Positions 35,344 through 45,600 of a stretch of DNA of 64,000 nt are shown here, in pieces (within the stretch, counting starts at the first letter, position 1; every line of letters starts with the position of its first letter). Position numbers and translations under genes: made by a program. The stretch is from the NCBI GenBank assembly GCA_041748075.1, contig JBGTDX010000116.1, forward strand, positions 114,252 to 178,251, in the 5' to 3' direction. The notes under the pieces are model-generated. The model saw only the letters and a program-made list of their open reading frames with translations, was not told where the DNA came from and did not search any database. The stretch is from JBGSYJ01 sp041748075. Its GTDB lineage: Bacteria; Acidobacteriota; Thermoanaerobaculia; Gp7-AA8.

Positions 35344-36315
35344 ATGAAAGCAGCCGTCTATCACCAATACGGTTCTCCCGACGTCGTGCAGTTGACCGAA
35401 GTCGAAAAACCCACCCCCAAAGACAACGAAGTCCTGATCCGCACGCGGGCCACCACCGTCACCTCCGGAGACTGGAGAGTGCGCAGCATGAATGTGCCCG
35501 CCGGCTTCGGGCTGCTGGCTCGCCTGGCTCTGGGAGTCACCGGGCCGCGGCAGAAAATCCTCGGAACGGAGCTCGCCGGCGAGATCGAATCGGTGGGCAG
35601 GAACGTGCGCAGGTTCAAGCCCGGCGATCACGTCTTCATCTTCACGGGTGCGAAGATGGGGTGTCATGCCGAATACAAGTGCATGCCTGAAGCTGGCGCG
35701 ATCGCGCTGAAGCCTTCGAATCTGACCTTCGATGAAGCGGCTGCGATTTCGTTCGGCGGTACTACGGCCCTCGACTTCTTCCGGAGAGGAAAGCTGAAGC
35801 GTGGCGAACGCGTTCTCATCAATGGCGCGTCCGGCGGAGTGGGGACGGCGGCTGTCCAGCTGGCAAGACATTTCGGCGCCGAAGTCACCGCGGTGTGCAG
35901 CAGCGCAAACGCCGAGCTGGTCCACTCGCTCGGTGCCTCGCGCGTGATCGACTATACAAAAGAAGATTTCACCCGCGGTGCTGAAACGTGGGACGTGATC
36001 GTCGATGTAGCGGGCACAGCTCCTCTCTCCCGTGTCAGAAAATCACTCGCGGAGAGAGGGCGGCTCCTGGTGATCCTCGGCAACCTCGCGGACATGCTGC
36101 GCGCGCCGCTGGTGTCGATGAGGGGAAGCAGAAAGATCATCGCAGGACCGGCCGGAGAGCGTCCCGAGGATCTGCGATTCCTCGGCGAACTGGCAGAAGC
36201 CGGTGAGTTCAGGCCGATCATCGATCGTCGCTACCCCTTCGATCAGATCGCCGAGGCGCATCGCTACGTCGATACGGGACGGAAGCGGGGCAATGTGGTG
36301 ATCACGATGGAGTGA
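35344..36315 (+). CDS. NAD(P)-dependent alcohol dehydrogenase / quinone oxidoreductase (MDR family)
   Basis: A 323-residue medium-chain dehydrogenase of the zinc-independent quinone-reductase branch. It starts MKAAVYHQYGSPDVVQLTEV, has ILGTELAGEIESVGRNV in the GroES-like domain and LINGASGGVGTAAVQLARHF as the nucleotide-binding motif; the catalytic-zinc Cys/His set is absent. ATG at 35344 matches homologues; GTG at 35332 is an in-frame alternative closer to AAGGAG. The substrate is unknown. A truncated copy of the gene lies at 32416-32735. Confidence 0.9.
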   Translation: MKAAVYHQYGSPDVVQLTEVEKPTPKDNEVLIRTRATTVTSGDWRVRSMNVPAGFGLLARLALGVTGPRQKILGTELAGEIESVGRNVRRFKPGDHVFIFTGAKMGCHAEYKCMPEAGAIALKPSNLTFDEAAAISFGGTTALDFFRRGKLKRGERVLINGASGGVGTAAVQLARHFGAEVTAVCSSANAELVHSLGASRVIDYTKEDFTRGAETWDVIVDVAGTAPLSRVRKSLAERGRLLVILGNLADMLRAPLVSMRGSRKIIAGPAGERPEDLRFLGELAEAGEFRPIIDRRYPFDQIAEAHRYVDTGRKRGNVVITME

Positions 36316-36388
36316 GCTTCGCACGCACGCGTCGCATGGCGGCGAACCTGAAACTGTGGCTGGCGTTGTTTCAGCAGTCGGCGACGGC

Positions 36389-36583
36389 TCAGGTTCCGCG
36401 AGGCGGTTCGATCCCGAGATCGCGGCAGATCTTCCGCACGAGATCATCGTTGATCTCGGAGTGCCGAGGAACGGCCGACCTTCGCTGAAGAGCGAGGTTG
36501 ATGAACCATGAGTGACGAGCGCCTTCGCGGAGCAACTCGCAACCGTTACTCGCGAGCCAGCGCTCGAGGGCGCGCCGCTTCAT
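36389..36583 (-). CDS. hicA: HicA-type toxin
   Basis: A 64-residue HicA mRNA interferase with the dsRNA-binding-like fold. LERWLASNGCELLREGARHS carries the catalytic His of the G-x-x-H/S motif region, and AVPRHSEINDDLVRKICRDL is the family's C-terminal half. HicA cleaves mRNA and is neutralised by HicB. It follows hicB with a 4-bp overlap, the reverse of the E. coli gene order. Confidence 0.88.
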   Translation of the reverse strand: MKRRALERWLASNGCELLREGARHSWFINLALQRRSAVPRHSEINDDLVRKICRDLGIEPPRGT

Positions 36584-36789
36584 ACGGCGATACGAATCTC
36601 TTCGAAGTCTTTGTCTGCGGCGTTCCGAGCCTCTTTTCGGTTGAACTCGAGTGCCTCGGCGAGTGTGATCCGCAGCGTCTCGAGAAGCTCCTCGCGAGTA
36701 GGTTCCTGGCAGTTGACGCCGGGTACTTCCTCAATCCAGCCGAACCACACCTCGCCGGATTCCTTTACTATCGCCGTGTATTCGCTCAT
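36580..36789 (-). CDS. hicB: HicB-type antitoxin
   Basis: A 69-residue HicB-like antitoxin, with only the partial RNase-H-like domain: YTAIVKESGEVWFGWIEEVP, GVNCQEPTREELLETLRITL, then AEALEF. There is no C-terminal DNA-binding helix-turn-helix or ribbon, so autoregulation may need HicA or another factor. ATG at 36789 has GGAAGG almost directly upstream; ATG at 36798 (MEGMSEY) is an alternative. It is first in the hicB-hicA pair, divergent from the kinase gene. Confidence 0.85.
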   Translation of the reverse strand: MSEYTAIVKESGEVWFGWIEEVPGVNCQEPTREELLETLRITLAEALEFNRKEARNAADKDFEEIRIAV

Positions 36790-36899
36790 GCCTTCCATGC
36801 TAACAGACCGGCGAGGGAATGGCTTCCAGGGAGAGCCGGCTCCGGCACTTTGCCGCAGCAACACCCCGCAAGGTAAACTCCTCTCTTCCAGAGAACACC

Positions 36900-39542
36900 A
36901 TGACTGAAGGTCGTCAGACCGAGACCGTCGAGCCCGACAGCGGGCCGCGACAGTCCACGATCCTCTTCCTTGTCCCCGGCACTCGCCTGGGCGAGCGGTA
37001 CGAGATCCGCTCGACGCTCGGCGTCGGGGGCTCCTCAGTCGTGTACCAGGCGTACGATCGCGATCTGCGCCGCGACGTCGCGCTCAAGATCGTACGCACT
37101 GACCGCATCTCCGACGCCACGCTGAAACGCTTCCGCCGTGAGGTCGGCGTCGCACGTGATGTCCAGCACTCGAACCTGCTGCGCATCTTCGACATCGGCC
37201 AGTTCGGAGATTCGATCTACCTCGACATGGAGTACGTCTCCAGAGGTACGCTCCGCGCGGAGATGGTCCGAGGACCGGCGGAGATCGGCCGTGTCATCGA
37301 GGTCGCGGCGCAGCTCTTTCGCGGACTTGGTGCGCTCCATGATCTCGGGATCGTTCACCGCGACGTCAAGCCTGCAAATCTTCTCATCGCTGAGGACGGC
37401 ACGATCAAGCTCGCCGACTTCGGCCTGGCCCGCCGCCTCGATGGCGACGACACGCGGGCCACACACACGGACGGAATCGTCGGGACGTTCGAATACCTTG
37501 CTCCCGAGCAGGCGCTCGGAAAAGAGCTCGACGCGAGAACCGATCTCTATTCTTCCGGCGTCCTCCTGTTCGAGATGCTCACGGGCCAGGTCCCGCTACA
37601 GGGACTCTCCTCACTCGGCACCGTAGTCGCGCATCTCAGCGAAGAAGCGCCGGATGTACGGAAGCTCCGGCCCGACGTCCCTCGATGGCTCGCGACGCTC
37701 CTGGCCCGGCTGCTTCGCAAAGATCCCGCGGAGCGTTACGCCGTCGCGTCGGACGTACTCCACGACCTCGCGCGAAGAAAAGCGCGGAAGCTGTTCCGCA
37801 TGCGTCGCGCTCTTACAGTCGCGCTCCTTGCGGCCGTCGTCACCGTCGCACTGGCTCTCGCGGTCTGGACCGAATGGCGAGGACGACGATTCGACAAGAT
37901 CGTCCGCGACGGTGAGACGGGAATGCTCGCGCTCGACCGGGAAGGCCGCACGCTCTGGTCCCATCCGCAGATGACGCCGGGATTGCGATCGACCGTCGCA
38001 CGCCTCGACGGCACCGGACGACCGTACGTCGTCGGGATTCTCGCGGCCTTCGACGATCGCGATCCCGCTCGAAACCACACCCTGTCGGTCCTCGACCCGC
38101 AGAGCGGAGACTTGATCCGTACCTTGACTCTGCCGAAACATCACGGAAACTTCCCGGGTTTCTCGAACCACTACGTCCCGACGCGAGTGAATGCAGTCGA
38201 CATCGACGACAACGGAATCGATGAAATCGTGATCACGATGATTCATGGAGTCTACTGGCCCAGCTACACCCTCTTCTATGATCCGGAGGTGAATGAGGCA
38301 GGGGTGATTTTTCTCGCGAGCGGACACCATCGCCTCGCTGCGACGGTCGATGTGAACGGCGACGGCAGGAAGGACCTGATCTTCACAGGTCCCAACAACA
38401 GGATGGGATGGCACACGGGTGTCGCCGCGGTGGACGTCATCCGGGCAGACCGGGACGTGCGCGATAACACCGTGTATCTCCATGCCGCCACTCCGGATGA
38501 GTACAATGACTCGAGTGCCGGCCGCTCGCTTCTCTGGTACGCGCTACTCCCACCCTGGTATGCCAGCGCAAGCGGCGGTTCCGCATGGAATCCTGGGAAC
38601 CAGACGATCGAAGCGACGCACCCGGCCGGCAGAGTCTCCCTCGGCCTGGACGGATTCGAAGTCGGATCAGCATCTTCGCTCTCGCCTGAAGACCGAGCCC
38701 AAACGCGAGCGGCCGCCTACCGATCTCTTCGTGACGCGCTGCGTCTGGAATCCATGATGAATCACGGCGAAGCTCTGACTCATCTGGACCTCGCCCGGAC
38801 TCACGCTACCCGGGCCAACGACCGAATGCTCGCGCGCTGGATCAATCGCGTCTACGGACGAAATCTCATTTTCGCCAGTCGTCATTCCGAAGCGGAAGAA
38901 GTATTCACGCGACTGCTGAGCACGCCCGACGCATCATCGGACGCCGCATGGGAAGCCGCGATCTCCTACCATCTCACAGGCAACCTCGAGGAGGCTGTGA
39001 AATGGTACGAGCGAGGCCTTGGGTCCGGCGGCGACCAGGGGTTCGGGCGAGCCAGGTCTGAGTACCTCGAGGGCATCATCCTCGCCCATGCCGAGCGGGA
39101 AACCTGGGATGAGGCCGAGCGGGCAATCTCCAGGTACGCAGGCGCCTATGCATCGGATAGCGCGCATCTCGCGGTATACCGCGCGTACGTCGAATGGCAA
39201 CGATCGGGAAAGGCGACCGTGCCGACTATTACTGAACACAACCCCGATCTCCACCGCTACTGGAACCTCGAATTGAGGCACGCCAGCGGAGAAACTGCGG
39301 ACAACCTCCTACCGGCCATCGAAGCTGCCTTCGATCGTGCATCGGGCTCCAAAGCACTGCTTCAATCCATCCAAGCGGAAGTTCTTCATAGCGCCGGACG
39401 AACCGGAGAGGCGCGAGTCTCCATCGAAACGGCCCTGCGTGAGGCTCGCGAGACACGCTCGACATCCGTAGAGGTGCGCGCTCACTTCGGGCTCATTCAA
39501 TCGCGATATGACGCGATCATGAGCGCCAGAAACAAGCTTTGA
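36900..39542 (+). CDS. Transmembrane Ser/Thr protein kinase with extracytoplasmic sensor and TPR region
   Basis: An 880-residue Hanks-type kinase. LGVGGSSVVYQAY is the ATP loop (residues 40-52), K63 the ATP lysine, HRDVKPAN the catalytic loop (D155) and DFGLA the Mg loop (D173), with EYLAPEQA as the P+1 segment. One transmembrane helix lies near 302-324 (ALTVALLAAVVTVALALAVW). After it, VNAVDIDDNGIDEIVITM and ATVDVNGDGRKDLIFTG look like FG-GAP/VCBS calcium-binding blades, and residues 600-870 form TPR-like helices. ATG at 36900 follows the usual domain boundary. The FHA regulator gene 103 bp downstream is a plausible signalling partner. Confidence 0.9.
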   Translation: MTEGRQTETVEPDSGPRQSTILFLVPGTRLGERYEIRSTLGVGGSSVVYQAYDRDLRRDVALKIVRTDRISDATLKRFRREVGVARDVQHSNLLRIFDIGQFGDSIYLDMEYVSRGTLRAEMVRGPAEIGRVIEVAAQLFRGLGALHDLGIVHRDVKPANLLIAEDGTIKLADFGLARRLDGDDTRATHTDGIVGTFEYLAPEQALGKELDARTDLYSSGVLLFEMLTGQVPLQGLSSLGTVVAHLSEEAPDVRKLRPDVPRWLATLLARLLRKDPAERYAVASDVLHDLARRKARKLFRMRRALTVALLAAVVTVALALAVWTEWRGRRFDKIVRDGETGMLALDREGRTLWSHPQMTPGLRSTVARLDGTGRPYVVGILAAFDDRDPARNHTLSVLDPQSGDLIRTLTLPKHHGNFPGFSNHYVPTRVNAVDIDDNGIDEIVITMIHGVYWPSYTLFYDPEVNEAGVIFLASGHHRLAATVDVNGDGRKDLIFTGPNNRMGWHTGVAAVDVIRADRDVRDNTVYLHAATPDEYNDSSAGRSLLWYALLPPWYASASGGSAWNPGNQTIEATHPAGRVSLGLDGFEVGSASSLSPEDRAQTRAAAYRSLRDALRLESMMNHGEALTHLDLARTHATRANDRMLARWINRVYGRNLIFASRHSEAEEVFTRLLSTPDASSDAAWEAAISYHLTGNLEEAVKWYERGLGSGGDQGFGRARSEYLEGIILAHAERETWDEAERAISRYAGAYASDSAHLAVYRAYVEWQRSGKATVPTITEHNPDLHRYWNLELRHASGETADNLLPAIEAAFDRASGSKALLQSIQAEVLHSAGRTGEARVSIETALREARETRSTSVEVRAHFGLIQSRYDAIMSARNKL

Positions 39543-39645
39543 TCAGCGGTCAGTTGGGCAAAACTCGTCTTCGAGCCTCCCTTCCTCTACAATCCCCGGA
39601 AACCAACATTGCCCGGTGTCCCATTCTGAACATAGGAGCTCCGGC

Positions 39646-41496
39646 ATGCTCTGTCTCGTCGCGCGGTTCAAGGACGACGTGCTCCGCTATCCGATCCCGT
39701 CGAAAGACTCCCTGATCGGATCGTCGGAGGAGAACCATCTCCTCCTCCCGTTCCCCGGCGTCTCCCGCACCCACGCCCGCGTCCGCCCCGTCGACGGCGG
39801 CATCCTCTTCACAGACCTCGGATCGAAAAACAAACTGATGGTGAACGCGGAGAGGCATGACGAGTACCTCCTGATCGAAGGCATGGCCCTTCAGCTGGGG
39901 CGAGCGATTCTCACGATCGAGGAGGCATCGACGTCCGATGTCGAACTGGCATTGTCGGTCCATCGAACCGGCGGGGCGAATGATCGGATCTCCGCCGAGA
40001 CCGGCGAAAACTTCCCGGCCGAAAACGCCCTTCCCTCTCCCGCTCTGGCCTTGCAGCTGATCCGTGAAATCGAGAGCGCGCCCCGCACGGCCCGGCGGAA
40101 GCTCAACGAGATCCTCCATCGAGCACGAACGCTGATTGAGTCGGAATCGTTGATGATCCTCGATGCCGGAACGTCGGTTAGCGCGGAGACGTTCCGGATC
40201 CTCGTTTCCGACGGCGAAGTCCCTGCCGACACAGTCCTCGACGAGCTCGAGCTCATCACCGCCGAAAAGCGTTTCGACAAGCAGGTTGTCAGATCGGGAG
40301 GCGGGTTCACCCTCGTCGTCACTCCTGCCGGAAAGAAGACGAAGACCGGCTTCATCGCCGCCGTGTTCAACGGTAAGCCGGCCAGCATCGAGCCGTGGAA
40401 GAAAGACCTGTTGCTCTATCTCGCGCGCCGCGCATTCGGTGAGACCGCGAAACTTCCCGAACCGCTGCTCGATCCCGGCGAAGAAACGCTCGTCCTTCCC
40501 GAACAGATGGTCGTCGGCGAATCACAGTCGATGCACCGGCTCCTCGCGCAGATTCGCGCCACGGTGCGCAGCACGATGGACGTACTCCTCGAGGGAGAAA
40601 CCGGAACCGGCAAAGAGCTGCTCGCCCGGATGATTCACGCGTCCGGCCCCTCATCGAAAGGGCGCTTCGTCGCAATCAACTGCGCCGCGATTCCGAGCGA
40701 GCTGCTGGAAGCGGAGCTATTCGGTGTACACGCCCGCGTCGCGACAGGCGTCGATCCGAGGACGGGGCTCTTCGTCGAAGCCGACGGCGGTTCCATCCTC
40801 CTCGACGAGGTCGGTGAGCTCCCCGACCGCCTGCAGGCCAAACTCCTGCGCGTCCTTCAGGAGCGCGAAGTCCTCCCCCTCGGCGCAGCCACACCGCGGA
40901 AGATCACCGTACGCGTCATCGCCGCGTCGAACCGCGACCTCCTCGCGCTCGTGGAGTCAGGCAACTTCCGCCGCGACGTCTACTACCGCCTGCGCGGCCT
41001 GCAATTCCACATCCCACCCCTGCGCGAGCGCCGCGAAGACATCCCCGCCCTCGTCCTCGACTTCGTCACCCGCCACGCCGAGCGCTACAACAAAACCATC
41101 CACGGCGTAAGCCGCAAAGCCCTCCGCCTCCTGATGGAACACGACTGGCCCGGCAACGTCCGCGAGCTCCAGAGCGAAGTTGAACGCGCGGTGCTGGTGT
41201 GTCCGGATGGCGGGTCGCTGCAGGTGGACCACTTTGGGCCGGTTCGGTGGTCGGTAGAGCATCGCACGGCAGCCGTCATCCTGCCCGCGACCGAATCTTC
41301 AGAGCCGCCCCCGCAAGTCACCCGTCAGTCATCCCTCGACATCCAGACGCGCGTGGATTCCATCGAGCGCGAGCTGATTTTGGAAGCCTTGAAAACCTCC
41401 CGTGGAAACAAGACCATCGCAGCGAAGCTCCTGGGCATCACGCGGAACGGACTCGCCATGAAGATGGCGAGACTGAAGATCGGCTGGATTCAATGA
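39646..41496 (+). CDS. FHA-domain AAA+ regulator of the sigma-54 activator type, without GAFTGA
   Basis: A 616-residue regulator. The N-terminal FHA domain (RYPIPSKDSLIGSSEENHLL, then PGVSRTHARV) binds phosphothreonine peptides. A GAF-like segment covers about 120-270. The AAA+ domain shows GETGTGKE (Walker A, K323) and LLDEVGELP (Walker B, D387). The loop after Walker A, where sigma-54 activators have GAFTGA, here reads FGVHARVATGVDPRTG, so sigma-54 contact is doubtful. A Fis-type helix-turn-helix (SRGNKTIAAKLLGITRNGLA) ends the protein. ATG at 39646 has AGGAG eight bases upstream. It probably acts with the upstream Ser/Thr kinase. Confidence 0.9.
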   Translation: MLCLVARFKDDVLRYPIPSKDSLIGSSEENHLLLPFPGVSRTHARVRPVDGGILFTDLGSKNKLMVNAERHDEYLLIEGMALQLGRAILTIEEASTSDVELALSVHRTGGANDRISAETGENFPAENALPSPALALQLIREIESAPRTARRKLNEILHRARTLIESESLMILDAGTSVSAETFRILVSDGEVPADTVLDELELITAEKRFDKQVVRSGGGFTLVVTPAGKKTKTGFIAAVFNGKPASIEPWKKDLLLYLARRAFGETAKLPEPLLDPGEETLVLPEQMVVGESQSMHRLLAQIRATVRSTMDVLLEGETGTGKELLARMIHASGPSSKGRFVAINCAAIPSELLEAELFGVHARVATGVDPRTGLFVEADGGSILLDEVGELPDRLQAKLLRVLQEREVLPLGAATPRKITVRVIAASNRDLLALVESGNFRRDVYYRLRGLQFHIPPLRERREDIPALVLDFVTRHAERYNKTIHGVSRKALRLLMEHDWPGNVRELQSEVERAVLVCPDGGSLQVDHFGPVRWSVEHRTAAVILPATESSEPPPQVTRQSSLDIQTRVDSIERELILEALKTSRGNKTIAAKLLGITRNGLAMKMARLKIGWIQ

Positions 41497-42031
41497 ATCG
41501 ACACTAAGATCGGGCCGCGCTCCTGCAAAGACTCAGCACGGTTCGGAATGCAAACCAACATAGGTCTCGAATCCGGCAATTGCCGATTACGCGACACCGA
41601 CCTACTCTAAAGTCACTATCCTCGCGTCGACCCTGGACCTGCCACGTGTATTCTCAACATTGAATGTCACGAATTTCTCAAACGCTTTGACGCTCCAGGG
41701 CTAAGAAGCGATCGCTTCGAAACTGCTCGGGATTACCAGGAAGAGACCCGCGATAAAGATCGCTTGGTTGACCACTCGGCCACACGCATCACGGCGGTCG
41801 TGACCGCGAACCCGGAGGGCAAAGCAGTAGCCGCAAAGAGATTACGCAATAACGCCAATCTGCTTGTCAATTTCTTGGCATCCGCGACTCGGGCTAGTGG
41901 TTTGAATATCGCAACGCCTTTTCTTCTCCCGCTACAAATCCTGGTACGGAGCGTCTGATAGCTTGGCTACAGCTAATGCTTTTTCTCGTCACCCTTAACC
42001 AACAGAACCTGGTAGACGACGGAGAACGGTG
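41497..42031. other. Intergenic, no gene seen
   Basis: A 535-bp gap between the FHA regulator and the secreted-protein unit. It is lower in G+C than its neighbours and has no frame with coding character. I see no tRNA, terminator or repeat. It may hold the promoter of the 42032-47571 unit, but no convincing -35/-10 pair stands out. Confidence 0.4.
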
Positions 42032-42634
42032 ATGGCAAATCGATATGCGCGGTTCGCGGCGGCCAGTCTCGTTGTGCTGTTTCTCGCGATGGCACATTCT
42101 GGACATGCTACGACGACCATCGATTTCACGCTCGAGGATTTGGTTCGCTTTTCCCACGCGTGCGTTCGCGTTCGCATTGTGCCCGAAGAGAGTATGTCAA
42201 AGGCATCTCCGCATTTTTCGATAAAGAGGACTGAATGGGGTACTGCGCAACACCACGCAATAGAAGTGGAGGAGGTCATCTTCGGCGATCTTCCTTCGTC
42301 TCAGTACACGTTGGTTCTGCCCGGTGAACTCGACGGTACACCAGCTCTCGAACGGGGAGAGACCTACGTGCTCTTCCTCAACTTCGACAATCGCGTGGAG
42401 CCAATCATTGGCGGCCGCTGGGCAACTTACCTTCTAGATGACGACGAGACGCTAACGGTCGAGCGGCGCCCACTGGATCTCACTGCAGGTCGTCCCCGTC
42501 CCGCGTCATCTCGGACCGCTACCAGCCAATCGAAGCTTGGCGTCAGTTACCGGGACTTCCGCGAGGCGATTATCGCGACTCGCGCAGCCCTGCTGTCGCG
42601 AGGGTTTGTCCCGCTTCAGAGGCGGACTCGATGA
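42032..42634 (+). CDS. Hypothetical exported protein
   Basis: A 200-residue protein with a signal peptide (residues 1-26, ending SGHATTT). The mature part has strand-rich segments such as VEEVIFGDLPSSQYTLVLPG and ERGETYVLFLNFDN, typical of a small beta-sandwich that recurs in secreted proteins next to metalloproteases. ATG at 42032 has GGAG seven bases upstream. Its stop overlaps the metalloprotease start (ATGA), so the two are translationally coupled. It could be a chaperone, inhibitor or propeptide-like partner of that protease (inference); the family is not recognised. Confidence 0.72.
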   Translation: MANRYARFAAASLVVLFLAMAHSGHATTTIDFTLEDLVRFSHACVRVRIVPEESMSKASPHFSIKRTEWGTAQHHAIEVEEVIFGDLPSSQYTLVLPGELDGTPALERGETYVLFLNFDNRVEPIIGGRWATYLLDDDETLTVERRPLDLTAGRPRPASSRTATSQSKLGVSYRDFREAIIATRAALLSRGFVPLQRRTR

Positions 42635-45600
42635 GGACGTTCAGGATATCGGCCCTCGCGACACGACGCGTCCGGCCAGTCCCGTATACAACCTGCCTTA
42701 TCGCAGTAGTGATGTTGGGACTGCTTGCAGCGGACACGCTCGCATATTCGATCCGTTCGGGAGAGGGAAGCAGCAATTATCGACATCCCCGGAAAAAAGA
42801 TCCGGATGCGGTTGCAACGACATCCAACAATCGCTGGTACTACTCTTCCGCTGCTGGTGACACCTTGACGTGTGGCTCCGTGACGACGGAATCGGTCGCG
42901 CAACCTACTACGGAAGAATTTTCTCCGACGATGGCAATGGGTCAAATACTGGCAGCCATGAGGACATGGAATGCGGTCGGCGGTTCCATGTGGCGCTTCG
43001 ACACCACGATGGGATCTGGAGACGGCTACGGCAAAAACTGCCTCGACGACTTCCACGACATGGCGTGGTACCGTGAGGAGGGAACCTACGTCTCCGGAAC
43101 CTTCAGAGCGCCCCCGCTCGCTGTCGCTTGGACACCTATCCCCGGCGCCTATATCGGTAACTCCTCCGATGTCTGGTTCAACGCATACCACAGCTGGTCA
43201 GCTGACGACACCCCGGCGGCGGAGGAAGTCGACCTCCAGCACGTCGCGCTCCACGAATTAGGCCACGTTCTCGGTAGCGCACATACGTCTGATAGCAGCC
43301 GCATCATGTTCTATATAGCGAAGAAGGGGAGTGCGAATTTCAGGTCGTTAAAGGCGGACGACGCGAACGTTGCACAGTATCTCTATTCCACGAAGCTTAC
43401 CGTAGCCGCAGAAACCATCCCCGCCTCCATGACAGCAGGACAGAGCTACGACATCAGGTTCTACGCATACGCGGCCTCGGCGGAGACGTACGTTCAACCG
43501 TCGCAGGTGACGCTCTATCTCGACGTGTCTGTCATTGGCGACGTCGACGTGTCGCTTGTCTCGCAAGACCCCTTCTGGGATAGCGTGACTCATTTCGTTC
43601 CGGGCGATGCACGGCCGATCTACAGAATTGACGGTGCGCTGATTACACCGAACCATCATCTCGTCAGCGCCAGGAAATCTACGAACGTATACACCGAGTA
43701 TCGCTGGGATGTCACCCTACGCGTAGTGCCTCGATCTGCCGGAAACGTTCAATTTCGATACAGGTCGAACTACATCGACGAAACATCGCAACAAGAGAAC
43801 GCTAACTTTGGTTTTGACGGAGAAGGCGGCGGGTCTGCCCCGTGGAAGAGTTTTGGAGATCTGGCGCCACGATTTCCGACGTCGAGCACGATCACGACGG
43901 ATCAGCAGGGATATCCTGCGTTCTTCCGAACGGTCACCGCTAGCGTGCCGACTTGTACCTTTTCGATCAGTTCTCCGGGCACCAGCTTCGGAGCGTCCGG
44001 TGGCGATAGCAGCTTCGGCGTCAACGCTCCCTCGGGCTGCGCATGGTCCGCTTCAAGCAACGTGGCATGGATTACCACCAACTCGAGCAGCAGCGGTAAC
44101 GGCACCGTCACCTACACCGTCCAGGCCAACGGCACTACGTCACCAAGGTCCGGTCAGATCACCGTGGGAGGCCAGACGCATTCGGTCAGCCAGAGCGGCG
44201 TGAGTTGCAGTTACTCGATCAGCGCGACGGGCAACAGTTTCACATCGTCAGGCGGCAATTCCAGCTTCAACGTGAGCGCTCCTTCCGGCTGCTCATGGGC
44301 CGCTTCAAGCAACGTCAGCTGGATCACGACCAGCTCCAGCGGGAGCGGCGGTGGAACCGTCAGCTATAACGTTCAGTCGAATGGCGGCACTTCATCAAGG
44401 ACCGGACAGATCACCGTAGGCGGCCAGACGCACACAGTAACTCAGGGCGGCGTGAGTTGCAATTACTCGATCAGTTCAACGGGCAACAGTTTCACATCGG
44501 CAGGCGGCAATTCCAGCTTCAGCGTGAGCGCTCCCTCCGGCTGCTCGTGGTTCGCTTCCAGCACCGTTAGCTGGATCACGACCAGTTCCAGCGGCAGCGC
44601 CGATGGAACTGTCAACTACAGCGTTCAGTCGAACGGTGGCACTTCCTCAAGAACCGGCCAGATCTCAGTCGGAGGCCAGACACACACGGTCACCCAGGGC
44701 GGGCTGAGTTGCTATTACTTGATCAGTTCTGTGGGTAACCCTTTCGCATCGTCAGGCGGGGACGGCAGCTTCTTCGTCACCACTGATTCTGGCTGCTCAT
44801 GGGCCGCCTCGAGCAGCGTCAGCTGGATCACGACGAACTCCAGTGGCAGCGGCGACGGTACGGTCACCTACAGCGTGCAGGCTAATGGCAGCACGACCTC
44901 TAGAACTGGCCAGATCTCCGTTGGCGGCCAGACGCACTCTGTCTCCCAGAGCGGCGCCAGTTGCAGTTACTCGATCAGTCCGACGGCAAATAGCTTCGCA
45001 TCGCCAGGCGGCAATGGCAGCTTCAGCGTCAGCGCTCCCTCGGGCTGCTCATGGTCCGCTTCCAGCAACGTCGGATGGATCACCACCAACTCGAGCAGCA
45101 GCGGTAACGGCACCGTCACCTACACCGTCCAGGCCAACGGCAATACCTCACCAAGATCCGGTCAGATCACCGTCGGAGGCCAGACCCATTCGATCACCCA
45201 GAGCGGCGTGAACTGTAGCTACTCGATCAGTTCTCCGAGCAACAGCTTCGGAGCCGCAGGTGGCAACGGCAGCTTCGGTGTCAGCGCTCCGTCCGGCTGC
45301 TCATGGTTCGCTTCCAGTAACGTCGCATGGATCACGACCAGCTCGAGCAGCAGCGGTAACGGCACCGTCAACTACACCGTCCAGGCCAATGGCACGACGT
45401 CACCAAGATCCGGTCAGATAACCGTGGGAGGTCAGATTCACTCTGTCGGCCAGAGCGGCCTCACACCAACGCCGACTCCGACTCCATCTCCCTCTCCGAC
45501 GCCGACTCCATCTCCATCTCCGACGCCTACGCCAAATCCCACCCCGACCCCCGGACCGGGCAATTGTTCTCAGCCGCTGGGACTGCAGATCATCAATTCC

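Noticed and set aside
41764..41958. Short plus-strand frame in the 41497-42031 gap
   Set aside because: It has no ribosome binding site, no conserved sequence and unusual codons.
43954..45465. Possible CRISPR-like array
   Set aside because: The repeats are coding, in frame, 252 bp long and contiguous, without spacers.
45466..45560. Simple-sequence Thr/Pro/Ser tract as a possible separate repeat element
   Set aside because: It is a low-complexity linker (TPTPSPSP) inside the metalloprotease gene and is not a mobile or regulatory element.
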